Assembly: GCF_013256425.1 (NCBI RefSeq)
Contig: NZ_CP053904.1
Location: forward strand, 1,674,001 to 1,738,000
Length of the DNA stretch: 64,000 bases
Direction of reading: 5' to 3'
Source: Hymenobacter sp. BRD67
GTDB taxonomy: Bacteria; Bacteroidota; Bacteroidia; Cytophagales; Hymenobacteraceae
Shown: one piece after another, positions 36,867 through 45,800 of the stretch
Layout of the letters: the number at the start of each line of letters is the position of its first letter
Numbering within the stretch: the stretch's first letter is position 1
Notes under the pieces: generated by a model
What the model was told of the DNA's origin: nothing
The model's input: the letters and a program-made list of their open reading frames with translations, nothing else
Database searches by the model: none
Translations under genes and position numbers: made by a program

Positions 36867-38443
36867 ATGAAACAAGAACTAGACCTGGCCCTCGCCCCCG
36901 AGGTAGCCTACGACGAGCTGGCCTGCTACGCGGCCATTCTGGCCGCCGCCGGCCTGCGCCCCGGCGAAGCCGACTTCGTGCACATCCGCAAGCGCTCGCT
37001 CGATGCGCGGGGCCGCCGGCCGCTCATCCGCCTGCGGGCCGACGTGTACGACCGCGCCACGCCCGCCCCGCCCGCGAGCTCCTGGGGCCGTGGTTTGAAT
37101 ACCCCGACGTGCGCCAGGCGCGGCGACGGGTGCTCATTGTGGGGGCCGGGCCGGCGGGGCTGTTTGCGGCGCTGCGCTGCATCGAGCTGGGTATCCGGCC
37201 CATTGTGCTGGAGCGCGGCAAAGACGTGCGCACCCGCCGCCGCGACCTGGCCGCGCTGAACAAGGAGCACCTCGTGAACCCCGACTCGAACTACTGCTTT
37301 GGCGAGGGCGGTGCGGGCACCTACTCCGATGGCAAGCTCTACACCCGCGCCACCAAGCGCGGCGACGTGGGTCGCATCCTGCGGCGGCTGGTGCAGCACG
37401 GCGCCACCCCCGATATATTGGTCGATGCCCACCCCCACATCGGCACCAACAAGCTGCCCGCCGTGGTGCAGAGCCTGCGCGACGCCATTATCGAGGCGGG
37501 CGGCGAGGTGCGGTTTGAGACGCGGCTGGAGGATTTTATATTGGAAAACAACCATTTGCGCGGCGTGGTCACCCACACCGGCGAGGCGCTGGAGGCCGAG
37601 GCAACCATTCTGGCCACCGGGCATTCGGCCCGCGATATATACGAAATTCTGCATAAGCGCGGCATCGCCATCGAGGCCAAGCCCTTCGCCCTGGGCGTGC
37701 GCGTCGAGCACCCGCAAAGCCTGATTGACGCAGCTCAGTACGGGCGGCCCGAGCGAGGGCTGCTGCCCGCCGCCAGCTACGCGCTGGTGGAGCAAACGAA
37801 GGTGCGCGACGCCCAGCGCGGCGTGTTCTCGTTCTGTATGTGTCCCGGCGGCTTCATCGTGCCGGCGGCCACGGCGCCCGGCGAGGTGGTGGTGAACGGC
37901 ATGAGCCCCAGCCGCCGCGACTCGCGCTTTGCCAACTCCGGCATCGTGGCGGCCGTGGAGCTGGCCGACATGGACGTGGCCCGCCACGGCGTGCTGGCCG
38001 GCCTGTGCCTGCAGCAGGAAATCGAGCAGCGCGCCTGCCGGCTGGCTGGCGGCACCCAGCTGGCTCCGGCCCAGCGCCTGGGCGACTTTCTGCACCAGAA
38101 GCTTTCCCCGAGCCTGCTGGAAACCAGCTACCAGCCCGGCCTGGTGAGCGTAGAGCTGGATGCGGTGCTCGGCCCTGCCCTCAGCGAGCGGCTGCGGCAG
38201 GGTTTCCGCGCCTTCGGCCGCAAAATTCCGGGCTTTGCCACCAACGCGGCCCAGATTGTGGGCGTGGAAAGCCGCACCTCGTCGCCGGTGCGCATCCCGC
38301 GCGACAACGACAGCCTGGCGCACCCGGTGGTGGCCGGCCTCTACCCCTGCGGCGAAGGCGCGGGCTACGCGGGCGGCATCGTGAGCGCCGCCATGGACGG
38401 CGAGCGCGTGGCCGAGGCAGTGGCCGTATCCGCGGGGCGGTAA
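36867..38443 (+). CDS. NAD(P)/FAD-dependent oxidoreductase (COG2509 type), split by a frameshift
   Basis: The corrected protein is 525 residues. The N-terminal ~85 residues are the small domain typical of this family (LAPEVAYDELACYAAILAAA ... IRKRSLDARGRRPLIRLRAD). After adding one base to the CCC at 37071-37073 it continues PPRELLGPWFEYPDV and then the FAD motif VLIVGAGPAGLFAALRCIEL, NYCFGEGGAGTYSDGKLYTR, FSFCMCPGGFIVPAA, and the FAD-contacting end PCGEGAGYAGGIVSAAMDG. The family is an uncharacterised FAD-dependent dehydrogenase. Alone between the low-GC gene and a CoA-binding gene. Confidence 0.9.
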
Positions 38444-38458
38444 AATTCGTTTGTTCAA

Positions 38459-38475
38459 CAAGCTCAGCATGACGT
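38459..38475. repeat. Half copy of the dispersed palindrome
   Basis: CAAGCTCAGCATGACGT is one arm end of the element at 30598-30692, without a partner. It lies just 5' of the CoA-binding gene. Confidence 0.5.
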
Positions 38476-38494
38476 TCTTTTAAAATATATTTCC

Positions 38495-38857
38495 ATGAAA
38501 ACCCTCGTTTTAGGCGCCACCGACAACCCCGACCGCTACGCCTATAAGGCCGTACATTCCCTCCAGCGTCACGGTCACGAAGTAGTGCCGGTGGGCATCC
38601 GCAAAGGCCAGGTGGCCGGCCTGGCCATTCATACCGACCGGCCGCAGGCGCCGGGCATCGACACGGTAACGCTCTATGTCGGCCCCCAGAACCAGCCGGC
38701 CTGGTACGACTACATCCTGAGTCTCAAGCCCCGGCGCATCATCTTCAACCCCGGCACCGAAAACCCCGAGCTGGAGCAAAAGGCCCAGGCTGCCGGCATC
38801 CAGACTGAGGAAGCCTGCACGCTGGTGATGCTGAGCGTGGGGCAGTACGAGCAGTAA
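38495..38857 (+). CDS. CoA-binding domain protein
   Basis: 120 residues forming one Rossmann-like CoA-binding domain of the YccU type: MKTLVLGATDNPDRYAYKAV (nucleotide loop), VPVGIRKGQVAGL, DTVTLYVGPQNQ and RIIFNPGTENPELEQKAQAA. Proteins of this size bind CoA or acyl-CoA and have no known catalytic residues; physiological role unknown. It is 51 bases after the FAD oxidoreductase gene. Confidence 0.9.
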   Translation: MKTLVLGATDNPDRYAYKAVHSLQRHGHEVVPVGIRKGQVAGLAIHTDRPQAPGIDTVTLYVGPQNQPAWYDYILSLKPRRIIFNPGTENPELEQKAQAAGIQTEEACTLVMLSVGQYEQ

Positions 38858-38916
38858 GCGGCCTGATTCGCTACGGGTGGTACCTTGGCAGCTCTCGCTT
38901 CGATACCGCTCATTTT

Positions 38917-39432
38917 ATGCTGCTCCCCGCCCCAGCAACCGGCCACCTGGCTTCCCCGCCGGCACCGGCGCACTATCTCGACCAGATACTGGCATTTCTG
39001 GCCGCTATTGGCTTGCCCGTGCGCGAAGCACCGCTCGAAAAGCCGGGTTTCCTGCCGGGCCTGCTGATTGAAAAAGGCGAGCTGTGGCTCGACCGCACCC
39101 GGCTGCTTTACCCCGGCGATGTGCTGCACGAGGCCGGCCACATTGCCGTGACCCGCGCCGCCGAGCGCCCGCTGCTGCAAGCCAACGTTACGGAAAACCA
39201 CCCCGAGAAAGACGGCGAAGAGCTGGCCGTGCTGCTCTGGACCTACGCCGCCTGCCTGAAGCTGGATATTCCGCCCGCAGTGGTATTTCATCCGGCCGGC
39301 TACAAGGGCCAGAGTGAGTGGCTGCTACAACTATTTGCCGCCGGCCAGTACATGGGCCTGCCGCTGCTGGTGTGGATGGAAATGACCACCACGGAAGGCT
39401 TTCCGGTGATGGCGCGCTGGCTGCGCGGGTAG
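38917..39432 (+). CDS. Hypothetical protein with an HEAGH motif
   Basis: 171 residues, no signal peptide. LLYPGDVLHEAGHIAVTRA contains HExxH-like HEAGH, the metal-binding motif of many zinc peptidases, and downstream Glu residues (DGEELAVLLWTYAACLKLDI) could provide a third ligand. N-terminal APAHYLDQILAFLAAIGLPV and a C-terminal MGLPLLVWMEMTTTEGFPVM. The family is unrecognised; such HEAGH proteins occur as uncharacterised ORFs in Hymenobacter. Peptidase activity is a guess. Confidence 0.7.
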   Translation: MLLPAPATGHLASPPAPAHYLDQILAFLAAIGLPVREAPLEKPGFLPGLLIEKGELWLDRTRLLYPGDVLHEAGHIAVTRAAERPLLQANVTENHPEKDGEELAVLLWTYAACLKLDIPPAVVFHPAGYKGQSEWLLQLFAAGQYMGLPLLVWMEMTTTEGFPVMARWLRG

Positions 39433-39683
39433 TGTATTATGCTGGTTTTCAGCAAACAATTTCTGTATATGACTCCCCGTCAACCTCTCATCGTTTTAGT
39501 ATCGCTACTGGCGTGTCCGAGATTGCCAGCTTTTATATATAGTTAATATTTTATATATAATTTATATAAATATATTTTAAATATTACACACAACCGACAG
39601 GTCTGATACTTATTAAAGCGCTGCGGCTTCGGGCAACCTCACCCGGCATAGCGCAAATTTCAGGTCCACTAAGCGCTTGGCTG

Positions 39684-39774
39684 GGGCGGGCTGCCGGCTT
39701 TTGGCCGGCTGTCCGCTCCGCTCGTCGAAAGAACGAGTGGCGTGAACAAAGAGCCAACAGCCGGCAGCCTGCCC
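39684..39774. repeat. Inverted repeat of unknown kind
   Basis: Arms GGGCGGGCTGCCGGCT and its complement with one mismatch, separated by 59 bases. Could be part of a dispersed element or a structured RNA. Confidence 0.4.
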
Positions 39775-39914
39775 GGTACTCGGATTTGGAAACGGCTTTA
39801 ATACTCAACTAGCTTAGCCACTACTCCAATTTGGGTCCGGGCCTGCCTTTCCAATCAGAATTTTATCAGTAATAGCCTCTGCCCCGCAGAACAACTCAGT
39901 TAGCAAGCCGAAAA

Positions 39915-39944
39915 TTGGCCACCAGGGTAAACTTGCTACCTTTA
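39915..39944 (+). promoter_or_regulatory. Promoter of the M20 peptidase operon
   Basis: TTGG (39915-39918), 18 bases, TACCTTTA (39937-39944): a good fit to the phylum's -33/-7 pattern, 71 bases before ATG 40016. Confidence 0.55.
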
Positions 39945-40015
39945 GCCGCCCCACGGCCGATGAAGCTAGGCCTTGGCCCCTGCGTGGGCAAACGCTGTTT
40001 TTAACCCTGAATTAA

Positions 40016-41467
40016 ATGAAACATCAGTACCTGTTCGGCCTACTCAGTATCTCCCTGCTGGCATTTCGGCCGGCCACGCCCTCCGCTATTGGCGGCCCGG
40101 CAGAGCCGTTAAAAGCGCAGGCTTTGCAGGAGCTGCAGGCGCACTACCCCGACTACCGCCAGCTGGCCCTGCGCATCTGGGGCTTTGCCGAGGTGGGCTA
40201 CAAGGAAACCCAGAGCTCGGCGCTGCTGCAAAAAACGCTGCGCGACCACGGCTTTACGGTGCAGGCCGGCGTGGCGGGCATTCCGACGGCCTTCGTGGCA
40301 ACCTACGGCAGCGGGCAGCCGGTCATCGGCGTGCTGGCCGAGTTTGATGCCCTGCCGGGCCTGGCCCAGCAGGCGGTGCCCGCCAAAACGCCCATTGCCG
40401 GCCAGGATGCGGGCCACGGCTGCGGCCACAACCTATTTGGCACGGCCAGCGTGGCCACTGGTCTCGAAGTGCAGCGACTGCTAAAGGAAGGCAAGCTGCA
40501 CGGCACCGTGAAAGTGTACGGCTGCCCGGCCGAGGAAGGCGGCAGCGGCAAGGTATATATGGTGCGCGAAGGCCTGTTCAACGGCGTAGACGCGGTTATT
40601 CACTGGCACCCGAGCAACGAAAACGCGGCCATGACCGGCCAGTACATTGCCAATAAGTCGGTTAAGTTCCGGTTTCACGGCATTGCCGCGCACGCGGCTG
40701 CCGCGCCCGAGCGCGGGCGCAGCGCCCTCGACGCGGTGGAGGCGATGGACAACATGGTGAACATGATGCGCGAGCACGTGCCCCAGGAAACGCGCATTCA
40801 CTACGTTATCACCAACGGCGGCAAGGCGCCCAACGTAGTGCCCGACTTTGCCGAGGTCTACTACTACGTGCGCCATCCCAACCGCGCCATCGTGCAGAGC
40901 GTGTTCGACCGCGTGGTGAAAGCCGCTGAGGGAGCCGCCCTGGGCACCGGCACAACCGTAGACTATGAGGTTATCGGCGGCACGCACGAGCTGTTGGTGA
41001 ACGAAACCCTGGCCCACGACCTACAAGCCAACCTGGAGCAGGTGGGCGGCGTGAGCTATACGCCGGAGGAAGTGGCCTTTGGCCAGCAGATTCAGGCATC
41101 GCTGGGCGTGCCCGCGCCGCCGGTTACCCAGGCAGCAGAAATCGGGGCGTACAAGCCCCGCGATGCGGGCGGCAGCAGCGACGTGGGCGACGTAAGCTAC
41201 GTGGTGCCCACCGTAGGCCTGACGGCTGCTACCTGGATACCCGGCACGCCCGCCCACAGCTGGCAGGCCGTGGCGTGCAGCGGCCAGGAAATCGGCACCA
41301 AGGGCATGATGGTCGCGGCCAAAACCATGACCCTCACGGCCATTGACCTTTTCACCAATCCCGACCTGCTGACCAAAGCCAAAGCCGAGTTGCAGCAGCA
41401 AGTGGGCAGCTACGTGTACAAGCCCCTGCTCGGCGACCGCAAGCCGGCGCTGAACTACCGCGATTAG
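40016..41467 (+). CDS. Exported M20-family amidohydrolase (AbgB-like)
   Basis: 483 residues. A signal peptide (MKHQYLFGLLSISLLAFRPA) is followed by an M20D peptidase/amidohydrolase: WGFAEVGYKETQSSALL, GVLAEFDALPGLAQ, the metal ligands in DAGHGCGHNLFGTASV, the catalytic Glu in CPAEEGGSGKVY, and VIHWHPSNENAA. The dimerisation domain lies in the middle (RFHGIAAHAAAAPERGRS). It hydrolyses N-acyl or p-aminobenzoyl-glutamate-type amides, here in the periplasm. A matching promoter lies upstream and the S9 peptidase gene follows after 43 bases. Confidence 0.92.
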   Translation: MKHQYLFGLLSISLLAFRPATPSAIGGPAEPLKAQALQELQAHYPDYRQLALRIWGFAEVGYKETQSSALLQKTLRDHGFTVQAGVAGIPTAFVATYGSGQPVIGVLAEFDALPGLAQQAVPAKTPIAGQDAGHGCGHNLFGTASVATGLEVQRLLKEGKLHGTVKVYGCPAEEGGSGKVYMVREGLFNGVDAVIHWHPSNENAAMTGQYIANKSVKFRFHGIAAHAAAAPERGRSALDAVEAMDNMVNMMREHVPQETRIHYVITNGGKAPNVVPDFAEVYYYVRHPNRAIVQSVFDRVVKAAEGAALGTGTTVDYEVIGGTHELLVNETLAHDLQANLEQVGGVSYTPEEVAFGQQIQASLGVPAPPVTQAAEIGAYKPRDAGGSSDVGDVSYVVPTVGLTAATWIPGTPAHSWQAVACSGQEIGTKGMMVAAKTMTLTAIDLFTNPDLLTKAKAELQQQVGSYVYKPLLGDRKPALNYRD

Positions 41468-41510
41468 CTTGCCTGCACGGCTTTTTTTCTTACCTCTTTT
41501 CTTTTGTCCT

Positions 41511-43577
41511 ATGAAAAAGAAGTACTCCTGGCGGGTGACCTTGCTGGGGCTCGCCCTGCTCTCGACCCTGGGCCTGCGGGCCCAGCAGCATCCGTTTGAA
41601 CTGGCCGACCTGGCTAAGCTGACCGGCCTCTCCGACCCGCAGTTTTCGCCCGATGGCAAAAGCATTGCGGTGGTTACCTCCACGCCCGACTACACTGAGG
41701 ACCGCTACCTGACGAGCCTGGTGCTGGTGTCGGTACCCAAGGGTGAGCAGCGCGTGCTGCTTGCCGGAAAAAGCGGGCTAACCCAGCCCCGTTGGTCGCC
41801 CGACGGGCAGGAGCTGGCTTACCTGGCCAAGGCCGGCACGGGCAAGGAAGCCGGCCCGCAGCTGTTTGTACAGCCGCTGGCCGGGGGTGAGCCCCGCCAG
41901 CTAACGCACACCAAAAAAGCGATTCAGCACTATGCCTGGCGGCCCGACGGCGGGGCGCTGGCCTTCGTAACCGCCGACGAGCCCACCAACGCGGCCGGCC
42001 CGGTTGATAAAGGCTACGATGCGTTCGAGGTTGGCAACAACGACTTGTTTCTGAGTGCGGCGCCCACGGCTTCGCACATCTGGCTGCTGCCGGCCGCGGG
42101 CGGCGAGCCCAAGCGGCTGACTTCGGGCGCGTGGAGCCTGCCGGTGACCATTCCGCCGGGGGCTCCGTCGTCGCCGCTCTCCTGGAGCCCCGACGGGAAG
42201 TACCTCACCTTTGTACAGGTGCCCACGCCCCACTCGGGCAACGGTAACCAGCGGACCGTGCAGGTGCTCAACGTGGCCGATGGCACGGTGCATCCGCTCA
42301 CTACGCGCAAGCTGCTGGAGGGTTACCCCTCGTTTTCGCCCGATGGCTCCCAGATTGCCTATTGGTATCCGCGCCAAGGCAATACCATGAACATTAACGA
42401 GATATGGGTATCGCCCACGGCCGGCGGCGAAGGCAGAAACCTGACCCCAACGCTGGACCGTGACATATTCCGTACAATCTGGATGCCCGATGGCAAGTCG
42501 TTGCTGCTGGGTGGCCTCGACGGCAATCGCACCTCGCTGTGGCTGCAGCCCCTGAAGGGTGGCGCCGCCCGCAAGCTCAACCTGGGTCCGGTGAGCCCGA
42601 ACTGGTCATTCTGGGTAGATGCGGCCGTCAGCCGCTCGGGTAGCATTGCCTTTATCGGCACCGACCCTGGCCAGCCGGCCGAGCTGTTTTACCTGGCCTC
42701 CCCCACGGCCGCGCCCAGGCGGCTGACTGACTTCAACCACGCCGTGAAAGAGCTGCAGCTGGGCAAGGCCCAAACCCTCACCTGGCAGTCGGACGGCGTG
42801 ACGAATGACGGCGAGCTGACTTACCCGGCCAACTACGTGGCCGGCAAAGCTTACCCGCTGGTACTCGTCATTCATGGCGGCCCCACGGCGGCATCAACGG
42901 CCACGTTCTCGTCGCTCTCGCAGCTATTTGCGGGCCGGGGCTATTTCGTGTTTGAGCCCAATTACCGGGGCAGCGACAATCTGGGCAATGCCTACAAGGC
43001 CGCGATTTACAAGGATGCCGGCGCCGGGCCGGGCCGCGACGTAATGGCCGGCCTGGCCCAGCTCAAGCGCAACGGCCTGGTCGATACCACCCGCATCGGC
43101 GTCAGTGGCTGGTCATACGGCGGCTACATGACCGTCTGGCTGCTGGGCCACTACCCCGCCACCTGGAAAGCCGCCGTGGCCGGGGCGGCCGTTACCGACT
43201 GGTTCGACCAGTACAACCTGGGCGACTCCAACGTGCAGCGGTCGGCCGCACTTGGCGAGTCGCCCTGGCTGAGTGAGCTCAATGCCCAGAACTACCGCGA
43301 CCAGTCGCCCATCTCTATGGCCGGTCACATTCGCACGCCCACCCTCATTCTGGCCAATACAGCCGACCCCCGGGTGCCGATAACGCAGTCTTACAAGCTC
43401 TTTCACGCGCTGCAAGACAATGGCGTTACCACGAAGTTCATCGCCTGGCCGGTGGCGGCGCACAACGCCAGCGACCCGGTGCGCCAGCGCGAGCGAAACC
43501 GCTTCTGGCTGGACTGGATGGATACCTACCTCCAGCCCGGCGGCCACGCCGAGGCGGCCCACCCCGGCTCAAATTAG
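41511..43577 (+). CDS. Exported S9-family (prolyl oligopeptidase) peptidase
   Basis: 688 residues from ATG 41511 (MKKKYSWRVTLLGLALLSTL), which gives a proper signal peptide; the ORF extends 14 codons upstream without support. The N-terminal beta-propeller carries WD40-like TolB repeats (PQFSPDGKSIAVV, PRWSPDGQELAYL, YAWRPDGGALAFV, PSFSPDGSQIAYW). The C-terminal alpha/beta-hydrolase domain shows VIHGGPTAAS, GVSGWSYGGYM (nucleophile Ser in GWSYGG), and catalytic Asp/His in NTADPRVP and VAAHNASD. It releases dipeptides or N-acylated residues in the periplasm. It follows the M20 gene, probably in one operon. Confidence 0.93.
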   Translation: MKKKYSWRVTLLGLALLSTLGLRAQQHPFELADLAKLTGLSDPQFSPDGKSIAVVTSTPDYTEDRYLTSLVLVSVPKGEQRVLLAGKSGLTQPRWSPDGQELAYLAKAGTGKEAGPQLFVQPLAGGEPRQLTHTKKAIQHYAWRPDGGALAFVTADEPTNAAGPVDKGYDAFEVGNNDLFLSAAPTASHIWLLPAAGGEPKRLTSGAWSLPVTIPPGAPSSPLSWSPDGKYLTFVQVPTPHSGNGNQRTVQVLNVADGTVHPLTTRKLLEGYPSFSPDGSQIAYWYPRQGNTMNINEIWVSPTAGGEGRNLTPTLDRDIFRTIWMPDGKSLLLGGLDGNRTSLWLQPLKGGAARKLNLGPVSPNWSFWVDAAVSRSGSIAFIGTDPGQPAELFYLASPTAAPRRLTDFNHAVKELQLGKAQTLTWQSDGVTNDGELTYPANYVAGKAYPLVLVIHGGPTAASTATFSSLSQLFAGRGYFVFEPNYRGSDNLGNAYKAAIYKDAGAGPGRDVMAGLAQLKRNGLVDTTRIGVSGWSYGGYMTVWLLGHYPATWKAAVAGAAVTDWFDQYNLGDSNVQRSAALGESPWLSELNAQNYRDQSPISMAGHIRTPTLILANTADPRVPITQSYKLFHALQDNGVTTKFIAWPVAAHNASDPVRQRERNRFWLDWMDTYLQPGGHAEAAHPGSN

Positions 43578-43595
43578 CAACTATATTCAACCCTT

Positions 43596-44084
43596 ATGAA
43601 AACACTGACTGACTTACTCCTGCTCGGCGACCCGCGCCTCTACGAAGTGAGTGAGCCGGTAACCGAGGCCGACCTGCCCCTAGTAGCCGGCTGGGTGGCC
43701 GACCTGCACCACGTCATGCAGCAAGTGCGCGCCCGCTACGGCTTCGGGCGGGGCATTGCCGCCCCGCAGCTCGGCATTATGAAGCGCCTGGTGTATCTAC
43801 ACCTCGACGGTCAGCCCTACGTGCTGCTCAACCCTGAGCTGCACGAGCAGAGCGCGGCTATGTTCGAGCTCTGGGACGACTGCATGTGCTTTCCCAACCT
43901 GCTGGTGCGGGTGCGGCGGCACGAAGCTCTGACGGTTACCTACCGCGACGCGCAGTGGCAGCCGCAGCGCTGGGCCGTGCAAGGCGCCGTGGCCGAGCTG
44001 ATTCAGCATGAGTATGACCACCTCGATGGCGTGCTGTGCACCATGCGGGCTATTGATAGTCAGTCGTTTCGGTGGCGCGCTTAA
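43596..44084 (+). CDS. Peptide-deformylase-like protein with a divergent motif II
   Basis: 162 residues. Motif I GRGIAAPQLG is present and motif III LIQHEYDHLDG contains the metal-binding HExxH (HEYDH). Motif II, usually EGCLS, reads WDDCMCFP: the metal-ligand Cys is kept but its neighbours are not. It is slightly short and has a C-terminal QSFRWRA. It may be a type III-like deformylase or a paralogue with another substrate; a canonical def elsewhere would be expected. It is 18 bases after the S9 peptidase gene. Confidence 0.75.
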   Translation: MKTLTDLLLLGDPRLYEVSEPVTEADLPLVAGWVADLHHVMQQVRARYGFGRGIAAPQLGIMKRLVYLHLDGQPYVLLNPELHEQSAAMFELWDDCMCFPNLLVRVRRHEALTVTYRDAQWQPQRWAVQGAVAELIQHEYDHLDGVLCTMRAIDSQSFRWRA

Positions 44085-44267
44085 TAAGCCAAGCATAGCC
44101 GTTTACCCGCAAGCGTTTTTATTACCTTAAAGCGCTGCTGTTGATAAACTACTGCTTCCCTCTACTCAAAAATGCCTGACGACCATAGACTGTTTCCCGC
44201 GCATGATGAGCTGGCTGCGGAAGCAAGTATATCCCTTTTCAAAGCTCCTATTCCGTAGTCAAGCGCC

Positions 44268-45101
44268 ATGCCTGCTATTCGCTGTGTCAGCTGTTTCCTT
44301 TTGCTTAGCGCGTTACTAGTCGCTTGTGAAAGCAAGCCGGCAGCTGACAGCCAGTCGGTCAACTTGCCCCTCAGCACTTCCCAAGCTACGGACAGCACCA
44401 GCCCTGCCTCGCAGTTGCCGCAGGCTGCACCCACACCCGCCGTGGCAACCCCGGACACAGCTGCCACGACTTCCCTACAAACTATCCAGTTTGATGATAC
44501 GACCCAGGTAGCGCCCGGCTTAGTCGTGCGTTACAAAACTGTGCCGCGCGCCGATACCGTGGTGGTACGCGACCCCGGCGATATTCCCATTGCCTTCACG
44601 ATTGAGCACCAACACAAAGTTATCTACCGTGATAAAACGGACGGGTATTCTTATAACGACGCCGATAGAGAGCCTGCCGTTCGCAAACTCTATCCGCTGT
44701 GGGTGCCAACGGGCCGGGATTCCGGCGAATTGCTCATTGATATCATCAGCCCACCTAATACAGAGCTATCGCGACGCTTTTTCATTCGCAATGCCAGCGT
44801 TGTCAAGCTTGACACTATCCCTCTTTTTCACGAGCCTGCCAAAAACCTGGACCGCGATAAGTGGCTGGAGCTAGCCGGCTACAGCACTTTTGGCGAAGAA
44901 TGGAGCGACGAGCAGGGCCGGCAGTGGCAAACCTATAATCCCAAGCTATATTACGAAATACGCCCGACTGGCTTAATGCTGGACTCGGCTTTAACCAAGC
45001 AACAGGCTATTAGTCAATATGGTGTGTTTCGCGGCTTCACTGCTTCCGACGAGCCTGTTATACGCATAAAAAAACCTGAGCAAGGAGCATCCCCCATTTA
45101 A
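44268..45101 (+). CDS. Hypothetical lipoprotein
   Basis: 277 residues. Signal peptide VSCFLLLSALLVACESKPAA with lipobox LVAC; then a ~55-residue Ser/Thr/Pro/Ala-rich linker, then a folded part with IQFDDTTQVAPGLVVRYKTV, GDIPIAFTIEHQHKVIYRDK and a C-terminal QYGVFRGFTASDEPVIRI. No family recognised; surface- or periplasm-exposed by the signal. Just upstream a 28-codon ORF (44172-44258) ends nine bases before this start and is probably chance. More AT-rich than its neighbours. Confidence 0.7.
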   Translation: MPAIRCVSCFLLLSALLVACESKPAADSQSVNLPLSTSQATDSTSPASQLPQAAPTPAVATPDTAATTSLQTIQFDDTTQVAPGLVVRYKTVPRADTVVVRDPGDIPIAFTIEHQHKVIYRDKTDGYSYNDADREPAVRKLYPLWVPTGRDSGELLIDIISPPNTELSRRFFIRNASVVKLDTIPLFHEPAKNLDRDKWLELAGYSTFGEEWSDEQGRQWQTYNPKLYYEIRPTGLMLDSALTKQQAISQYGVFRGFTASDEPVIRIKKPEQGASPI

Positions 45102-45203
45102 CGGCTTTCTTGCAAAAACTCACTACCCCAGGCAACCCCTGCCCCCTTATCCGCATCTAGCCCCCAACTACCACCCGCATCTGCCCAACCATTACCGTAA
45201 CCC

Positions 45204-45742
45204 GTGACCGAGCCCGACCTGATTGCCGCCTGCCTGAGGGGCGAGCTCCGCGCGCAGCGCCAGCTCTACAACCAGTTTGCGGGCTGATGCTGACGGTGTG
45301 CCGGCGCTACCTGAAAAGACCGGAAGACGCCGAGGAGGCGCTGCTGCTGGGGTTTGCCAAGGTTTTTCGGGCCTTGCCCACCTTTCGGCAGCAGGGCTCT
45401 TTCGAGGGCTGGATACGACGCATTATGGTAAATGAGGCCCTGATGGAGCTGCGTCGTCGCGAGCCGCTGCACCTCTCGCTGGAAGATTTTGCCCAGCCCG
45501 AAAACCTGGCCAGCACACCCGCCACCGCCGATATGCAGCTGCAAGCCGAAGAGCTGCTGGCCCTGCTGCAAGAGCTACCCACCGGCTACCGTACCGTGTT
45601 CAACCTCTACGCCCTGGAAGGCTACTCGCACCCCGAAATCGCGGAGCTGCTGGGTATTTCGGAGGGCACCAGTAAGTCGCAGCTCAGCAAGGCGCGGGCC
45701 ATGCTCCAGCGCAAGCTGGAACTGCTCATGGTAAGCGGCTAA
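45204..45742 (+). CDS. ECF-type RNA polymerase sigma factor, split by a frameshift
   Basis: The corrected protein is 179 residues. It begins at GTG 45204 (VTEPDLIAACLRGELRAQRQ) and continues LYNQFAGLMLTVCRRYL after one base is added to GGG 45281-45283. Region 2 (PEDAEEALLLGFAKVFRALP) and region 4 with its HTH (GYSHPEIAELLGISEGTSKS QLSKARAML) are complete. It would direct transcription of an extracytoplasmic regulon. The anti-sigma-like gene follows after 58 bases and an outer-membrane protein after that, probably one unit. Confidence 0.9.
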
Positions 45743-45800
45743 TGGCTCAAAATCTCATTAATTATTTTTTTGCAATTACAATATATGCTTAATTTACAAT

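Larger units (their letters stand above)
39433..40015. other. Intergenic region with an AT block and a long inverted repeat
   Basis: 583 bases. An AT-rich patch (39530-39592) is followed by a GC-rich inverted repeat (39684-39699 against 39759-39774, 15 of 16 bases) whose centre contains a small hairpin (CTCGT/ACGAG). The minus-strand ORF across it (39584-39808) is probably not a gene. A promoter for the M20 peptidase lies at 39915-39944. Confidence 0.5.

Noticed and set aside
39584..39808. 75-codon minus-strand ORF
   Set aside because: It lies across an inverted repeat and has no promoter, signal or recognised domain; probably part of a repeat.
44172..44258. 28-codon ORF before the hypothetical lipoprotein
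   Set aside because: Too short and without support beyond its proximity to the next start.
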